NCBI RefSeq assembly: GCF_018402175.1
Contig: NZ_JAGYJK010000018.1
Location: forward strand, 248,001 to 312,000
Source of the DNA: Yoonia sp.
GTDB taxonomy: Bacteria > Pseudomonadota > Alphaproteobacteria > Rhodobacterales > Rhodobacteraceae
Direction of reading: 5' to 3'
Length of the DNA stretch: 64,000 nucleotides
The notes under the pieces were generated by a model. The model was not told where the DNA came from. It did no database searches and saw only the letters and a program-made list of their open reading frames with translations. The position numbers and the translations under genes are program-made. Positions 1-8,570 of this stretch are shown here, one piece after another (the stretch's first letter is position 1; every line of letters begins with the position of its first letter).

Positions 1-409
1 TGAACCGGGCATCCGATCTGCGCAGCAGATTCAGGCAGCGGGTGATGCTGGGCAGATCCTCGCGCTGGACCTCGACCAGTTTCAGCGCGGGATGTTCCGC
101 CTGAACAGCGCCGTGGATCGCCTTGACAAGGCTTGATTTTCCCATGCCCCGCGCACCCCAGAGCAGCGCGTTATTCGCTGGCATCCCCGCCGCGAACCGC
201 TGGGTATTGGCCAGCAGCGTATCGCGCGACCGGTTCACACCGACCAGCAAGGACACATCAATACGGTTGATCCGATCCACGGGTTCCAGACGGTCAGGCT
301 GCGTATGCCAGACAAAGGCGGCGGCGGCATCGAAATCGGGCGCTTTCTGCGGGGCGGGATGCATCCGTTCCAATGCCCGCGCGATGCGTTTCAACGTGTC
401 TTTGGTCAT
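1..409 (-). CDS. DUF815-family ATPase, N-terminal part (cut by window start)
   Basis: The frame is open from an ATG at 409 down to the window edge, giving about 136 N-terminal residues. A Walker A motif (GARGMGKSS) follows the segment [10 protein letters not shown], the layout of DUF815-type P-loop ATPases. Their cellular role is not settled; the family is annotated only as a predicted ATPase. The start overlaps the tatC stop by 4 bases (ATGA), so it is probably translated with tatC as the last visible member of a tatA-tatB-tatC operon. The Walker B region and the C-terminus lie outside the window. The family call rests on the P-loop and its flanks only. Confidence 0.8.
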   Translation of the reverse strand, partial: MTKDTLKRIARALERMHPAPQKAPDFDAAAAFVWHTQPDRLEPVDRINRIDVSLLVGVNRSRDTLLANTQRFAAGMPANNALLWGARGMGKSSLVKAIHGAVQAEHPALKLVEVQREDLPSITRCLNLLRRSDARF

Positions 410-1272
410 GGCTTTTGCTCGTCATCCATGGCGGCATCGCCGTGCAGGTCATCATCCCACAGGCCTTCGGCACGCAGTTTCGCCTCGCGCTTGCGTTCGA
501 CCCGCGCGACCAGCTGGATCGACACTTCGTAAAGGCCGTAAACCACGACGAACAGGATCACCTGCGAAACCACATCCGGTGGTGTCGCAAGGGCGGCAAC
601 GATCAGGATGCCGACGACAGCATATTTGCGCGTGCCGCGCAGGCCGCGGGCCGATACCAGCCCTGCCTTGCCCATCAGCGTCAGCAGCACGGGCAGCTGG
701 AAACATAGGCCGAATGCCACGATGAATTTGATCGTCAGGCTTAGATAGGCCTTGGCCGAGCCTTGGAACAGGATGCCCGCCGCCTGCGTGCTGGCATCGG
801 TGCCAGACATCACAGTGCCGGGTTGCTGAAACCCAAGGAAAAACCCGAAGGCCAGCGGCGTGATGACGTAATAGGCAAAGGCCGCGCCCAGAAAGAACAT
901 GAAGGGCGAGGCGACCAGAAATGGGAAAAACGCCCCCTGTTCGCTTTTGTAAAGACCGGGTGCCACAAAGCGCCACAATTGGTAGGAAATGATCGGAAAA
1001 CCGATAATCAGCCCGCCCAAAAGCGAGATTGAAATCGCGACAAAGAATCCTTCTTCAAGAGCGATGAATTGAAGATCGCAGGATTGGTCGCGCGCGGCCA
1101 GCGCATCGCACAAAGGCAGCGTCAGAAAGTTGAACAGCGGGTTCCAGACCGTAAAGCTGATGATCATGCCGACGATAAACGCCAGTACCGACCGGATCAG
1201 CCGGGTGCGTAATTCGGCCAGATGTTCGATCAGCGGGGCAGAGCTGTCTTCGATCTCGTCAGACTTGCTCAT
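406..1272 (-). CDS. tatC: Sec-independent protein translocase TatC
   Basis: TatC is the inner-membrane receptor that binds twin-arginine signal peptides together with TatB. The 288 residues have the six-helix plan. The N-terminal motif [13 protein letters not shown] carries the conserved glutamate of the signal-binding surface, and the loop motif TPPDVVSQ is typical. In the fourth-helix region the sequence is FGLCFQLPV, so the position that is Glu in the E. coli protein is Gln here. A Gln at this place is known in other TatC proteins, so it does not imply loss of function. The start overlaps tatB by 4 bases. The product fits the Tat-type signals seen on the binding proteins at 37012 and 49008. 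Confidence 0.97.
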   Translation of the reverse strand: MSKSDEIEDSSAPLIEHLAELRTRLIRSVLAFIVGMIISFTVWNPLFNFLTLPLCDALAARDQSCDLQFIALEEGFFVAISISLLGGLIIGFPIISYQLWRFVAPGLYKSEQGAFFPFLVASPFMFFLGAAFAYYVITPLAFGFFLGFQQPGTVMSGTDASTQAAGILFQGSAKAYLSLTIKFIVAFGLCFQLPVLLTLMGKAGLVSARGLRGTRKYAVVGILIVAALATPPDVVSQVILFVVVYGLYEVSIQLVARVERKREAKLRAEGLWDDDLHGDAAMDDEQKP

Positions 1273-1715
1273 GCCTTGTCCTTTGGTGTGTCAGCCACGT
1301 CTGCGGGGGCTGCGGGCTTTGGCGCAGGGGGCGTGGCGGGGGCCGCCTTGACCGCGGCGCGCGCCGCATTTTCCTGTGTGGTCTTGGCCAGATCATCGGC
1401 TTTGGCCTTGGCCGCCTTGCGCTGCGCGGCCAGTTCCTGCGTCGCCGGACCTTTGGTAAAGCTGGTCGCGTCTTTCAGCGCATCGGCGCCGAATTTCTTG
1501 GGGTCAGACGCCGCGCGGATCGTCTTGCTGACGTCCTTGATGCCAGATTCATCTGCCGCCGCTTCCATCGCGCGGGAAAATTCGCGCGCCATGCCACGGG
1601 CCTTGCCAGTGAACTGGCCCAAGGTCCGGAACATGCCCGGTAGATCCTTTGGCCCGATCACAATCAGGGCCACGATGCCGATCAGCACCATTTCGCTCAT
1701 GCCGAGACCAAACAT
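1269..1715 (-). CDS. tatB: Sec-independent protein translocase TatB
   Basis: TatB works with TatC in recognising folded Tat substrates at the inner membrane. The 148 residues show the family plan: one N-terminal membrane helix ([18 protein letters not shown]), the conserved glutamate in SEM, a GPKDLP hinge, an amphipathic helix, and a long polar tail ending in Ala/Pro/Lys-rich sequence. It lies 26 bases after tatA and overlaps tatC by ATGA, so the three genes form one transcription unit. The length and the SEM/GPKDLP pattern separate it from TatA. Confidence 0.95.
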   Translation of the reverse strand: MFGLGMSEMVLIGIVALIVIGPKDLPGMFRTLGQFTGKARGMAREFSRAMEAAADESGIKDVSKTIRAASDPKKFGADALKDATSFTKGPATQELAAQRKAAKAKADDLAKTTQENAARAAVKAAPATPPAPKPAAPADVADTPKDKA

Positions 1716-1741
1716 GGCTGGCTATCCCTTCGGGGTGTTGT

Positions 1742-1960
1742 TCAGACTTTGTCTTTGGCTTTTTGGTCTTCGGGGGTCACGTCGCGCGGTTCGGCAAGGT
1801 TATCGTCAAGTTCTTTCTTGCTGTCATCGACGCCGCGCTTGAAGGCGGTGATGCCTTTGCCGACTTCGCCCATCAGGCTGGAAATCTTGCCGCGCCCGAA
1901 CAGGACCAGCACGACAACCGCGATCAGGATAAGGCCGGGAAGGCCGATATTATTGAGCAT
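1742..1960 (-). CDS. tatA: Sec-independent protein translocase TatA
   Basis: TatA forms the protein-conducting part of the Tat system. The 72 residues contain a short N-terminal membrane helix ([17 protein letters not shown]), the FGRGK hinge motif and an amphipathic helix ([17 protein letters not shown]) followed by an acidic/basic tail, which is the standard TatA build and length. The start is supported by a purine-rich ribosome site (AGAGGAGAG) a few bases upstream. It is the first gene of the tatABC operon and is divergent from the WYL regulator at 2154. Confidence 0.95.
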   Translation of the reverse strand: MLNNIGLPGLILIAVVVLVLFGRGKISSLMGEVGKGITAFKRGVDDSKKELDDNLAEPRDVTPEDQKAKDKV

Positions 1961-2112
1961 GTCTCTCTCCTCTGGCGGGATGCGCCCTTGTCACAGATGC
2001 TGGTTTCTATGCCTATCCAAGACCCAAGGAAAGGGATCATTCCAAAAAAATGATGCTGCAAGCCCCCTTTTTTCTATGATCTATTTTCGCTTTGTGCCAA
2101 ATAACTGTCAGT

Positions 2113-2128
2113 TGCCAGAATACTGGCA
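2113..2128. promoter_or_regulatory. Inverted repeat TGCCAG-AATA-CTGGCA, putative operator
   Basis: A perfect 6+6 inverted repeat with a 4-base centre lies 26 bases before the WYL/HTH regulator gene. A further half-site pair (GTGCCA at 2094 and TGGCAC at 2124) overlaps it. The position between divergent tatA and the regulator suits autoregulation. No factor can be assigned from sequence alone. Confidence 0.5.
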
Positions 2129-2153
2129 CAATGATCTTGTTGAAAGGACATCC

Positions 2154-2852
2154 ATGCGCCGCGCTGATAGATTGATGCAGCTGGTCCAGATCCTGCGCGA
2201 TGGCAGCCTGCACCGCGCCCAGGACCTTGCGGCGGCGGTGGGCGTGTCCTTGCGCAGCATTTACCGCGATATGGAAACGCTGGCCGCCTCTGGTGTGCCG
2301 ATTTCGGGCGAACGCGGTGTCGGCTATCATGTCACGGCGGCGATCACCCTGCCCCCGCTGAACCTGACCCTGACCGAGGTCGAGGCGCTGCATCTGGGCC
2401 TGTCCGCCGTGGGTGCGGCCGAAGATGCTGATCTTGCGCAGGCTGCGCGCCAGCTGTTGGCGAAACTTGACGCCGTGATGCCCGAAAATCCCGCCAGCGC
2501 GCCGGCGCATGGCTTTGCGATCTATCCTTTTGCGGATGCCGCGCGCGGGTTCCAGCATCTGCCCCGCCTGCGCCAAGCCGTGCGCACGCGCCAGAAACTC
2601 GCACTGACCTTGCAGGGCGAAGACCGGACCATGCGCCCGTTGCAGCTGGAATACTGGGGGCGGCTGTGGACCTGCGTCGTCTGGTGCGAAAAACGCCGCG
2701 ATTTCGATCTGATCCGCGTTGACCAGATCACCGCCCTGCGGGTGCTGCCCAGCCTGTTCGTCGCCGAGGCCGGCAAATCGCTGAATGATTACAAGGCGCG
2801 CCGGAAAGACGGCGACAGCCAGTCCGCAACAGGCCCCAGCGGGCGGAAATAG
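2154..2852 (+). CDS. YafY-type transcriptional regulator (HTH_11 + WYL domain)
   Basis: This is a 232-residue DNA-binding regulator. Residues about 1-55 are a winged helix (RRADRLMQLVQILRDG, then SLRSIYRDMETLAASG and GYHV wing), and the C-terminal part is a WYL-type sensor domain (RPLQLEYWGRLWTCVVWCE, RVDQI). The family binds small ligands through the WYL domain. The reading frame is open much further upstream, but the ATG at 2154 is preceded by GAAAGGA and begins the family homology. The 3' end overlaps the convergent PhyH-type gene by 64 bases. The palindrome at 2113-2128 could be its own operator. The ligand is unknown. Confidence 0.88.
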   Translation: MRRADRLMQLVQILRDGSLHRAQDLAAAVGVSLRSIYRDMETLAASGVPISGERGVGYHVTAAITLPPLNLTLTEVEALHLGLSAVGAAEDADLAQAARQLLAKLDAVMPENPASAPAHGFAIYPFADAARGFQHLPRLRQAVRTRQKLALTLQGEDRTMRPLQLEYWGRLWTCVVWCEKRRDFDLIRVDQITALRVLPSLFVAEAGKSLNDYKARRKDGDSQSATGPSGRK

Positions 2853-3550
2853 GCGATCTTGCGGCATTGACCGGTGATCGCCGCATCCCATGGGGCCACC
2901 CCGTGCAACAGGTGCCGGTCAAGCACGACCACCTGCCCCGGCAGCGCTGTCACCGCCACTTGCGGACAGCTGGCAAACACGCGCCGCCGCGCGTCCTGAT
3001 AGGCGGCGGCAACATCGACATCGCCCCACTGCGTCGGCGGCACCCCGTCAAAACAGGCGGCAAAGGTCGCGCGCATGATGGCATGACTGCCCGGCCAGAC
3101 GACCAAGGGGCTGGCCATACTGGCGTTCAGCGGCAGCCCAAGGATGAAGCTATGCGCTTCGCGCAGATGCCGGCGTTGCGGCGTGCCTTCGGCGTGCAAG
3201 CCGTCAACATGGGCGGCACAACGGGTCACGCGAAAGGCATGGGCGGCGTCGGTATCGCCTGCGTCCTGCGCGGGATAGCCCGGAAACACCACCGATAGCT
3301 GCGCGCGGTGCCAGTGGTCCGGCACAGGCACCAGATCGCGCCACGCCCCCGCCAGCGGCACACCGCCCACCGACCCGTCAGGGCCATTGTCCAGCGCATC
3401 GACACCCACGCACCATGTCCCGCCATGGCGCAGCGGCGGGCCGCCTTGCAGCATGCGGTCGCAGGCGGCATCGGCCGCAACGGCCCAGCGCGCCACCGCC
3501 GGATCATGCGGCAGCACGGCGTAACCGTCACGGTGCAGCGCCTGTGTCAC
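2789..3550 (-). CDS. Phytanoyl-CoA dioxygenase (PhyH)-type Fe(II)/2-oxoglutarate oxygenase
   Basis: The 253-residue protein has the iron facial triad expected of PhyH-like oxygenases: H and D in AAHVDG near the middle, and a distal H in RHLLHG, followed by an Arg (RKIAYFRPLG) suited to 2-oxoglutarate binding. It opens with a typical family beginning (LHRDGYAVLP). The substrate cannot be read from the sequence; members hydroxylate lipids, amino acids and natural products. The start overlaps the TauE/SafE stop by 4 bases, so the two are likely cotranscribed, and the 3' end runs 64 bases into the opposing WYL regulator gene. Confidence 0.8.
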   Translation of the reverse strand: MTQALHRDGYAVLPHDPAVARWAVAADAACDRMLQGGPPLRHGGTWCVGVDALDNGPDGSVGGVPLAGAWRDLVPVPDHWHRAQLSVVFPGYPAQDAGDTDAAHAFRVTRCAAHVDGLHAEGTPQRRHLREAHSFILGLPLNASMASPLVVWPGSHAIMRATFAACFDGVPPTQWGDVDVAAAYQDARRRVFASCPQVAVTALPGQVVVLDRHLLHGVAPWDAAITGQCRKIAYFRPLGPVADWLSPSFRRAL

Positions 3551-4365
3551 CAGCCGACCGCCTTGCGCAGCATGTTCAGCGCCACAAGGATCAGGAAAGC
3601 CCCAAAGACCCGTTTCAAGCGGACAGGCTCGGTCCGGTGGGCAAGTGCAGCCCCCAAGGGTGCCGTGATCAAGGTCATCGCGATGACCAGCACAAAGGCC
3701 ACAAGGTTGACCGCCCCGATGGTGAATGGCGGGGCCACCGCGATATCAACGAACAGGAACGCCGCAACCGATGGCACCGCGATGATCACGCCGAACCCCG
3801 CCGCTGTCGCCACCGCGCGGTGGATCGGCACATTGAACAGGGTCATGATCGGCACCCCGAAGGATCCGCCCCCGATCCCCATCAGCACCGACAGAAAACC
3901 GATCACCGGTGACAGCACCGCGCGCGTGATCCCGCCCGGCATCACCGGACCCAGCCGCCAATGGCTTTTGCCAAAGGTAATGTAGATCGCCACGGTCGCG
4001 GCCAGTGTCGCAAAGACCACCTGCAACGTCCCCGATCGCAAGGACGCGGCAACCATGACGCCGATCACCGCGCCGATGGCGATACCGGGGGCCCAGCTTT
4101 TCAGGATCGCCCAATCAACGGCACTCTTGCGATGATGCGCCAGCAATGACCGCGCCGATGTGGCGATGATCGTGGCCAGCGATGTCGCAAGGCATATCTG
4201 CATCAGCTGAGGGCTATCGAAACCCAAAACCGAGAAGACGTAGAAGAACGCAGGCACCAGAACGATCCCGCCACCGACGCCCAAAAGCCCGGCCAGAACC
4301 CCGGCAAAGGCCCCGATCACCAGCAGGAACAAGGCCATCTGGACCAACAACATCGTTTCGGGCAT
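3547..4365 (-). CDS. TauE/SafE-family membrane transporter
   Basis: This is a 272-residue polytopic membrane protein of the TauE/SafE (DUF81) family, whose members are thought to move sulfite, sulfoacetate or other organic anions across the inner membrane. The two family signatures are visible: GVLAGLLGVGGGIVLVP near the N-terminus and the repeated counterpart GFLSVLMGIGGGSFGVP in the second half, with about eight hydrophobic segments. It is first in a two-gene unit with the PhyH-type oxygenase, which it overlaps by 4 bases. No sulfur-metabolism gene sits next to it, so the substrate stays open. Confidence 0.9.
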   Translation of the reverse strand: MPETMLLVQMALFLLVIGAFAGVLAGLLGVGGGIVLVPAFFYVFSVLGFDSPQLMQICLATSLATIIATSARSLLAHHRKSAVDWAILKSWAPGIAIGAVIGVMVAASLRSGTLQVVFATLAATVAIYITFGKSHWRLGPVMPGGITRAVLSPVIGFLSVLMGIGGGSFGVPIMTLFNVPIHRAVATAAGFGVIIAVPSVAAFLFVDIAVAPPFTIGAVNLVAFVLVIAMTLITAPLGAALAHRTEPVRLKRVFGAFLILVALNMLRKAVGW

Positions 4366-4426
4366 TGCGCGCTCTCCGCCTGCTTTGGCGCTATCGCTAC
4401 ACCCGAGGTTTGGGAATGACCAGTGG

Positions 4427-5414
4427 TCAGGCCGCCGCCTGCGTCACATGGGCAAGGGCGGCCAGAACGGTCTGCGGCCCTGCCCCGTCCTGATGGGCAT
4501 GTTCGGACAGATGCCGCCGCCAGGCCTTGGCCCCCGGACGGCCCTGAAACATGCCCAGCATATGGCGCGTGATCTGCCCCAGCCGCCCGCCGTTTTGCAG
4601 ATGCTCCGCAATATAGGGCAGCATCAGATGCACGACATCCTCGGCGCTGCGGCCATGCGGGTCGGCATAGATGCGGGCATCGGCATCCAGCAGGATATCG
4701 CAAGGCGTATGATAGGCCGCGCGCCCGATCATCACCCCGTCCAACCCGCATTCCAGAAAGTGCTGCGCCTGATCCAGTGACGTGATCCCGCCATTGACCG
4801 ACAGGTGCAGATGCGGAAACAACGCCTTCATCGCGATCACAAGATCATGGTCGAGGGGTGGAATATCGCGGTTTTCCTTGGGGCTGAGACCCTGCAACCA
4901 GGCTTTGCGCGCGTGGATAGAGAACCGGTCCACCCCCGCCGCCGACACCCGCGCGATGAAATCGGGCAGCACGTCCGACAGGGGTCTGGTCATCAACCCC
5001 GATCCGGCATTTGACCGTCACCGGAATATCGACCGCCGCGATCATTGCCGCGCAGCATTCAGCAACCAGCGCAGGGTTTTCCATCAGCACCGCGCCAAAG
5101 AACCCCGACTGCACGCGGTCCGATGGGCAGCCGCAATTGAGATTGACCTCGTCATAGCCCATGTCCGCCGCGATCCGTGCCGCCTGCGCCAGCAACACAG
5201 GGTCGGACCCCCCCAATTGCAAAGCCACCGGATGCTCCGCCGGACCATAGCCGATCAGCCGGTCGCGGTCGCCATGGATCACAGCGGGGGCGGTCACCAT
5301 TTCGGAATACACCAGCACATGCCGCGACATCAGCCGGTGTAGGTAACGGCAATGCCGGTCGGTCCAGTCCATCATCGGGGCAATCGATAATCTGGCGTTA
5401 TGATGTATCTGCAT
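4427..5414 (-). pseudogene. dusA: tRNA-dihydrouridine(20/20a) synthase DusA, one frameshift
   Basis: DusA is the flavoenzyme that reduces U20/U20a of tRNA. The N-terminal part (SIAPMMDWTDRHCRYLHR, NLNCGCPSDRVQ, TVKCRIGVDDQ) reads from the ATG at 5414. The C-terminal part (SIHARKAWLQGLSPKENR, NGGITS, DGVMIGRAAYHTP) continues in another frame to 4427. The join is at a run of four G (C on the coding strand) at 4981-4984. Removing one base there restores DDQTLSDVLPDF and a 328-residue protein, the normal DusA length. All catalytic motifs are otherwise intact, including the GCPS cysteine. Either a real recent frameshift or a homopolymer sequence error is possible. Confidence 0.9.
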
Positions 5415-5526
5415 TTTTGTATCTTCAAACTGTTGGCGGCGGATGCTGCTACGTTGCACTACGCCCCGATATCCCCGAATAGTCCACCCTACGACGACTC
5501 ATTGCACAGATGAGCCGCACACGAAA

Positions 5527-5660
5527 ATGGCCTCCATCACCAAAATCCCCTCCGGTGCCTACCGGGTCCAGACCAGACGAAAGGGCCGCTGCGCGCGCGA
5601 GACGTTCCGCCGCCGCGACGACGCCCATCGTTGGACCCGCCAAGCGGAGACCCGGGGCGC
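5527..5660 (+). pseudogene. Remnant of a tyrosine integrase (N-terminal arm-binding domain), dusA-type
   Basis: From the ATG at 5527 about 43 residues (MASITKIPSGAYRVQTRRKG, then ETFRRRDDAHRWTRQAETR) match the start of phage-type tyrosine integrases: three short strands followed by a helix, the arm-type DNA-binding domain. The core-binding and catalytic domains are absent; after about 5660 the frame has no integrase-like sequence. It lies 112 bases from the dusA start and points away from it. This is the arrangement of the known integrase family that targets the 5' end of dusA. The identification is from pattern only. Confidence 0.7.
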
Positions 5661-6087
5661 TTTGCCCACCGCCGGATGCCAGCGCAGCAGGACGCCCGCA
5701 ACGCTGTGCGAAATCACACGACCAAACCATGAATACACTTATCGCATGATAACACGCAACCATATGGAATCTTATGCAAATTGCCACCATCCATCGTCGA
5801 CACCCAAGATTGCCCCCCGAGAAGAGACGCAGTTAAAGGCTAGGTTTGAGATCTTGAGCCTCCTGACCTTCCGCAGAGCAGAAATGGAAAGCGACCTTCA
5901 AGACTGCAGAAAACACATCAGCTTCGGACACTTCATCGGTGAACACCAATAATTGGCACTTCCCATAATGGCGCGTTGGCAGGCTTACCACTCTACCGAT
6001 CAGCATGGATCTGATATTGGTGCTACTGTTCCGGGCCTTCGCAACTTCAGTATCAAATAGCTGCAAAGAGCCGAGGCGCACCGACAG
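5661..6087. other. Gap, probable island residue
   Basis: Lower GC than the flanks. An 82-codon frame on the minus strand (5833-6081) shows no family I recognise and no clear ribosome site, so it is not called. The stretch lies between a broken integrase and a broken amidase and is best read as leftover foreign DNA. Confidence 0.5.
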
Positions 6088-6760
6088 TTACTTTTTGCGC
6101 ATTTCTGCTTCGAGTGTCCCGGCGATCGCAAGAAGTTTAGCGTCAGCCCCTTGAACATCTGCCAATTGAATCCCGAGCGGACATTGACAACGGGCCAAGG
6201 GTGTCAAAGCTTGCGCCTGTCGCAGCGACACCTTGGAGCGGGATCAAACCAAAACTAGGCTTGTATCCCACCACTCCGCAAAGTGCTGCTGGAATTCGGA
6301 TAGAACCCCCAGTGTCGCTACCGAATGCAATCGGGGCAAACCCCGCAGCGACTGCAACAGCAGCCCCGCTACTTGAGCCTCCGGGAACACGATGTTGGGT
6401 GGCGTCAGAGGGGTTCCACGGTGTGCCCTGCACAGTGTTCGTGCCCCAGCTTCCCACAGCGAATTCGACCATAGTCGTTTTGCCGAGTATGATCGCACCT
6501 TCCGCCTCAAGCCTGTCTATGACCGGCGCGTTGCGCGCAGCTGGACCGATCGCATAGGCTTTTGATCCAAAACCTGTCGGGTGACCCGCAACATCAATAA
6601 CGTCTTTCAACAGAACCGGCACCCCATGCAGCCGCCCAGTGGGTTGGCCTTCGGCAGCTGCGCGATCCAGAATATCTGCACGCGCGAGTGCCGCTTCTGT
6701 TCCATGACCAAGGCACGTCTGACACGGCCGGTTTGGGTTGTTTGCACCGCGATGTTGACA
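6088..6760 (-). pseudogene. Amidase-signature hydrolase, internally deleted
   Basis: The N-terminal half has the full amidase-signature active site: catalytic Lys in PVLLKDVID, GGSSSG with the bridging Ser, and SDTGGSIRIPA with the nucleophile. Upstream of the GTG at 6622 the family sequence continues (ALARADILDRAAAEGQPTG) until a stop near 6760 without a proper start. After FDTLGPLS (near 6185) the sequence jumps, in another frame, to the normal C-terminus (PLGIQLADVQGAD to RKK and a stop at 6088-6090). Nearly 300 residues between are missing. Such amidases are usually 450-500 residues, so this is a deletion pseudogene. Confidence 0.85.
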
Positions 6761-6828
6761 CTATGACGCGCGGATTGTTTCGGTTTCTCGCTCATCAGCA
6801 TCAGATTGTCACATTCCTAGCGCCAAAA

Positions 6829-8397
6829 TCACCCGCCGGCGTCGCCCGGCACAGCAAGAGCGATCGCGCGTGCGGCATGATCGGCAAGGCCCATCCCGGC
6901 TTGATTCATCGTCAGATAGGTATGCGTCGCGCCTGCGGATGTCAGGCGGTCGATGTGGTCTTCAAACAGCGCATGCGACACGATCGGCCCCTTGAACCCG
7001 CTGCGGCGCAGTGCGCGTGCTGAACATTCCTTTGCCTCGACATTGTCCATGGCAAGGATCGCCACCTTCAAAAGAGATATATCAAGGCCCCGCCAGAAAC
7101 CCGCATCTTCGACATCCGCAAACAAGACGTTCCGGCCAGCCTCGCGATGCGCCTTGGTCTTGTAGGTGTCAGCGTCAATCGCCACGATCCGGTCGCAAAC
7201 CGGGCTTAGATGATCATAGGCCGCTGTTCCGGTGCGCCCCATACCAAGGATCAAGATACGCGCATTGCCAAGATCAGTGGGTAATTCATCTACATGAATA
7301 CGCGACAGTTCGAACCGCTGCAGGCGATCTTCGTAGCGGTCGAAAAACCTTTGCGAAAGCCTGTTCAATGGCGCAGAGACCACAAAAGACAGGCTAACCG
7401 CAACCGCCAGCGGCACCAGCCATTCCGGCAGAACACCCGCCGCCACGATCAATCCGAATTCGCTATAGGCGGTCAGGCTGGCGGCGGCCATGAAAGACGT
7501 GCGGGCGCGCATACGAAACAGAATGAACAGGAAAAAGAACAGCACCCCCTTGAGCGGCAGAACAAGTGCAAAGACCCCCGCAAAAACAAGATCATCCAGA
7601 CCCGGCAGACCCGACATCCCGATCTGCAGGAAAAACCCGACAAGAAAAACCTCTTTCAACGCCCAAAGCGCGTCGGACAGCTCATTTGCCCGGCGATGCG
7701 TGGACAGCAAAAGACCCATCACCAGCGCACCGATTTCAGCGCTCAGGCCCAGGCTTTCGAAGCCCATCCCCCCCACGACCAACGCCAACAGCATCCCCAT
7801 CAGGACCAACAGCTCGTCATGGCCGGTGAAATCCAGCAGCCGGTGCAGGACAGGTCGCAGCAGCGGAATTGCAAAGACGCCCAGCGCCCAGATGGTGGGC
7901 GTCTGACCGCCCCATATCCCCAAAACCACCAGCGCAATAATGTCCTGAACAATCAAAATGCCAATGGCTGTACGGCCATAAAATGAACCAAGATCACGCT
8001 TTGCATCCAGGATTTTTGCAGAAAACACCGTCGATGAAAACGACAGCGCGATGGCCAGCAGCAACGCGGTATTCCAATCAAGCTGCAAGAACACGGCAAG
8101 CCCCACGGCAAAGACAGTTGCCGTCACTGCAAAATGAACCAGCGACCCCGCCAGCACTTGGGGCTGGAACACCTGTTCGACGCGCAATTTCAGGCCGACC
8201 GCAAACAAGAGTAAAAGCACGCCCAAATGCGCGACATATTTCAGTATCTCGCCGGTTTCCTCTGGCACGCCAAGGCTTGGCCCCACTGCATTTATCGCAA
8301 AACCCGCGGCAAGAAAGCCAACGAGCGGTGGCAAGCCGACTTGCCGGACCGCTAGCCCAAAAAAGAATGCAAAAGAGATGCAGATGACCTCGAACAC
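6829..8397 (-). CDS. CPA2-family cation:proton antiporter with RCK/TrkA-N domain (Kef/YbaL-like)
   Basis: The 522-residue inner-membrane protein has about twelve hydrophobic segments (residues 1-390) of the Na+/H+ exchanger fold, including LLLFAVGLKLR and the ALSFSSTVFSAKIL motif. A cytoplasmic Rossmann domain follows, with the nucleotide loop ILGMGRTGTA near residue 395. This is the Kef/YbaL type, which exports K+ or Na+ in exchange for protons and is gated by nucleotide or thiol ligands. No KefF/G-type ancillary gene is adjacent. Neighbours are an amidase pseudogene and the sugar importer, so it is probably monocistronic. Confidence 0.9.
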   Translation of the reverse strand: MFEVICISFAFFFGLAVRQVGLPPLVGFLAAGFAINAVGPSLGVPEETGEILKYVAHLGVLLLLFAVGLKLRVEQVFQPQVLAGSLVHFAVTATVFAVGLAVFLQLDWNTALLLAIALSFSSTVFSAKILDAKRDLGSFYGRTAIGILIVQDIIALVVLGIWGGQTPTIWALGVFAIPLLRPVLHRLLDFTGHDELLVLMGMLLALVVGGMGFESLGLSAEIGALVMGLLLSTHRRANELSDALWALKEVFLVGFFLQIGMSGLPGLDDLVFAGVFALVLPLKGVLFFFLFILFRMRARTSFMAAASLTAYSEFGLIVAAGVLPEWLVPLAVAVSLSFVVSAPLNRLSQRFFDRYEDRLQRFELSRIHVDELPTDLGNARILILGMGRTGTAAYDHLSPVCDRIVAIDADTYKTKAHREAGRNVLFADVEDAGFWRGLDISLLKVAILAMDNVEAKECSARALRRSGFKGPIVSHALFEDHIDRLTSAGATHTYLTMNQAGMGLADHAARAIALAVPGDAGG

Positions 8398-8570
8398 TGA
8401 GCCTCTCTTTCATCCTTGGCGCACAAAACATGTACCGGCTTTGACGAGTTGGCTCAACTGCCGATCTGCACGTGCTGCCACGCGCCACGGTTGTCAGCGA
8501 CGTGGCGTTAAGCCCGCCATATCCGCCTTGGATGATGATCTTTTGCCATGCGGTGACGCGCCGGCCCGCT

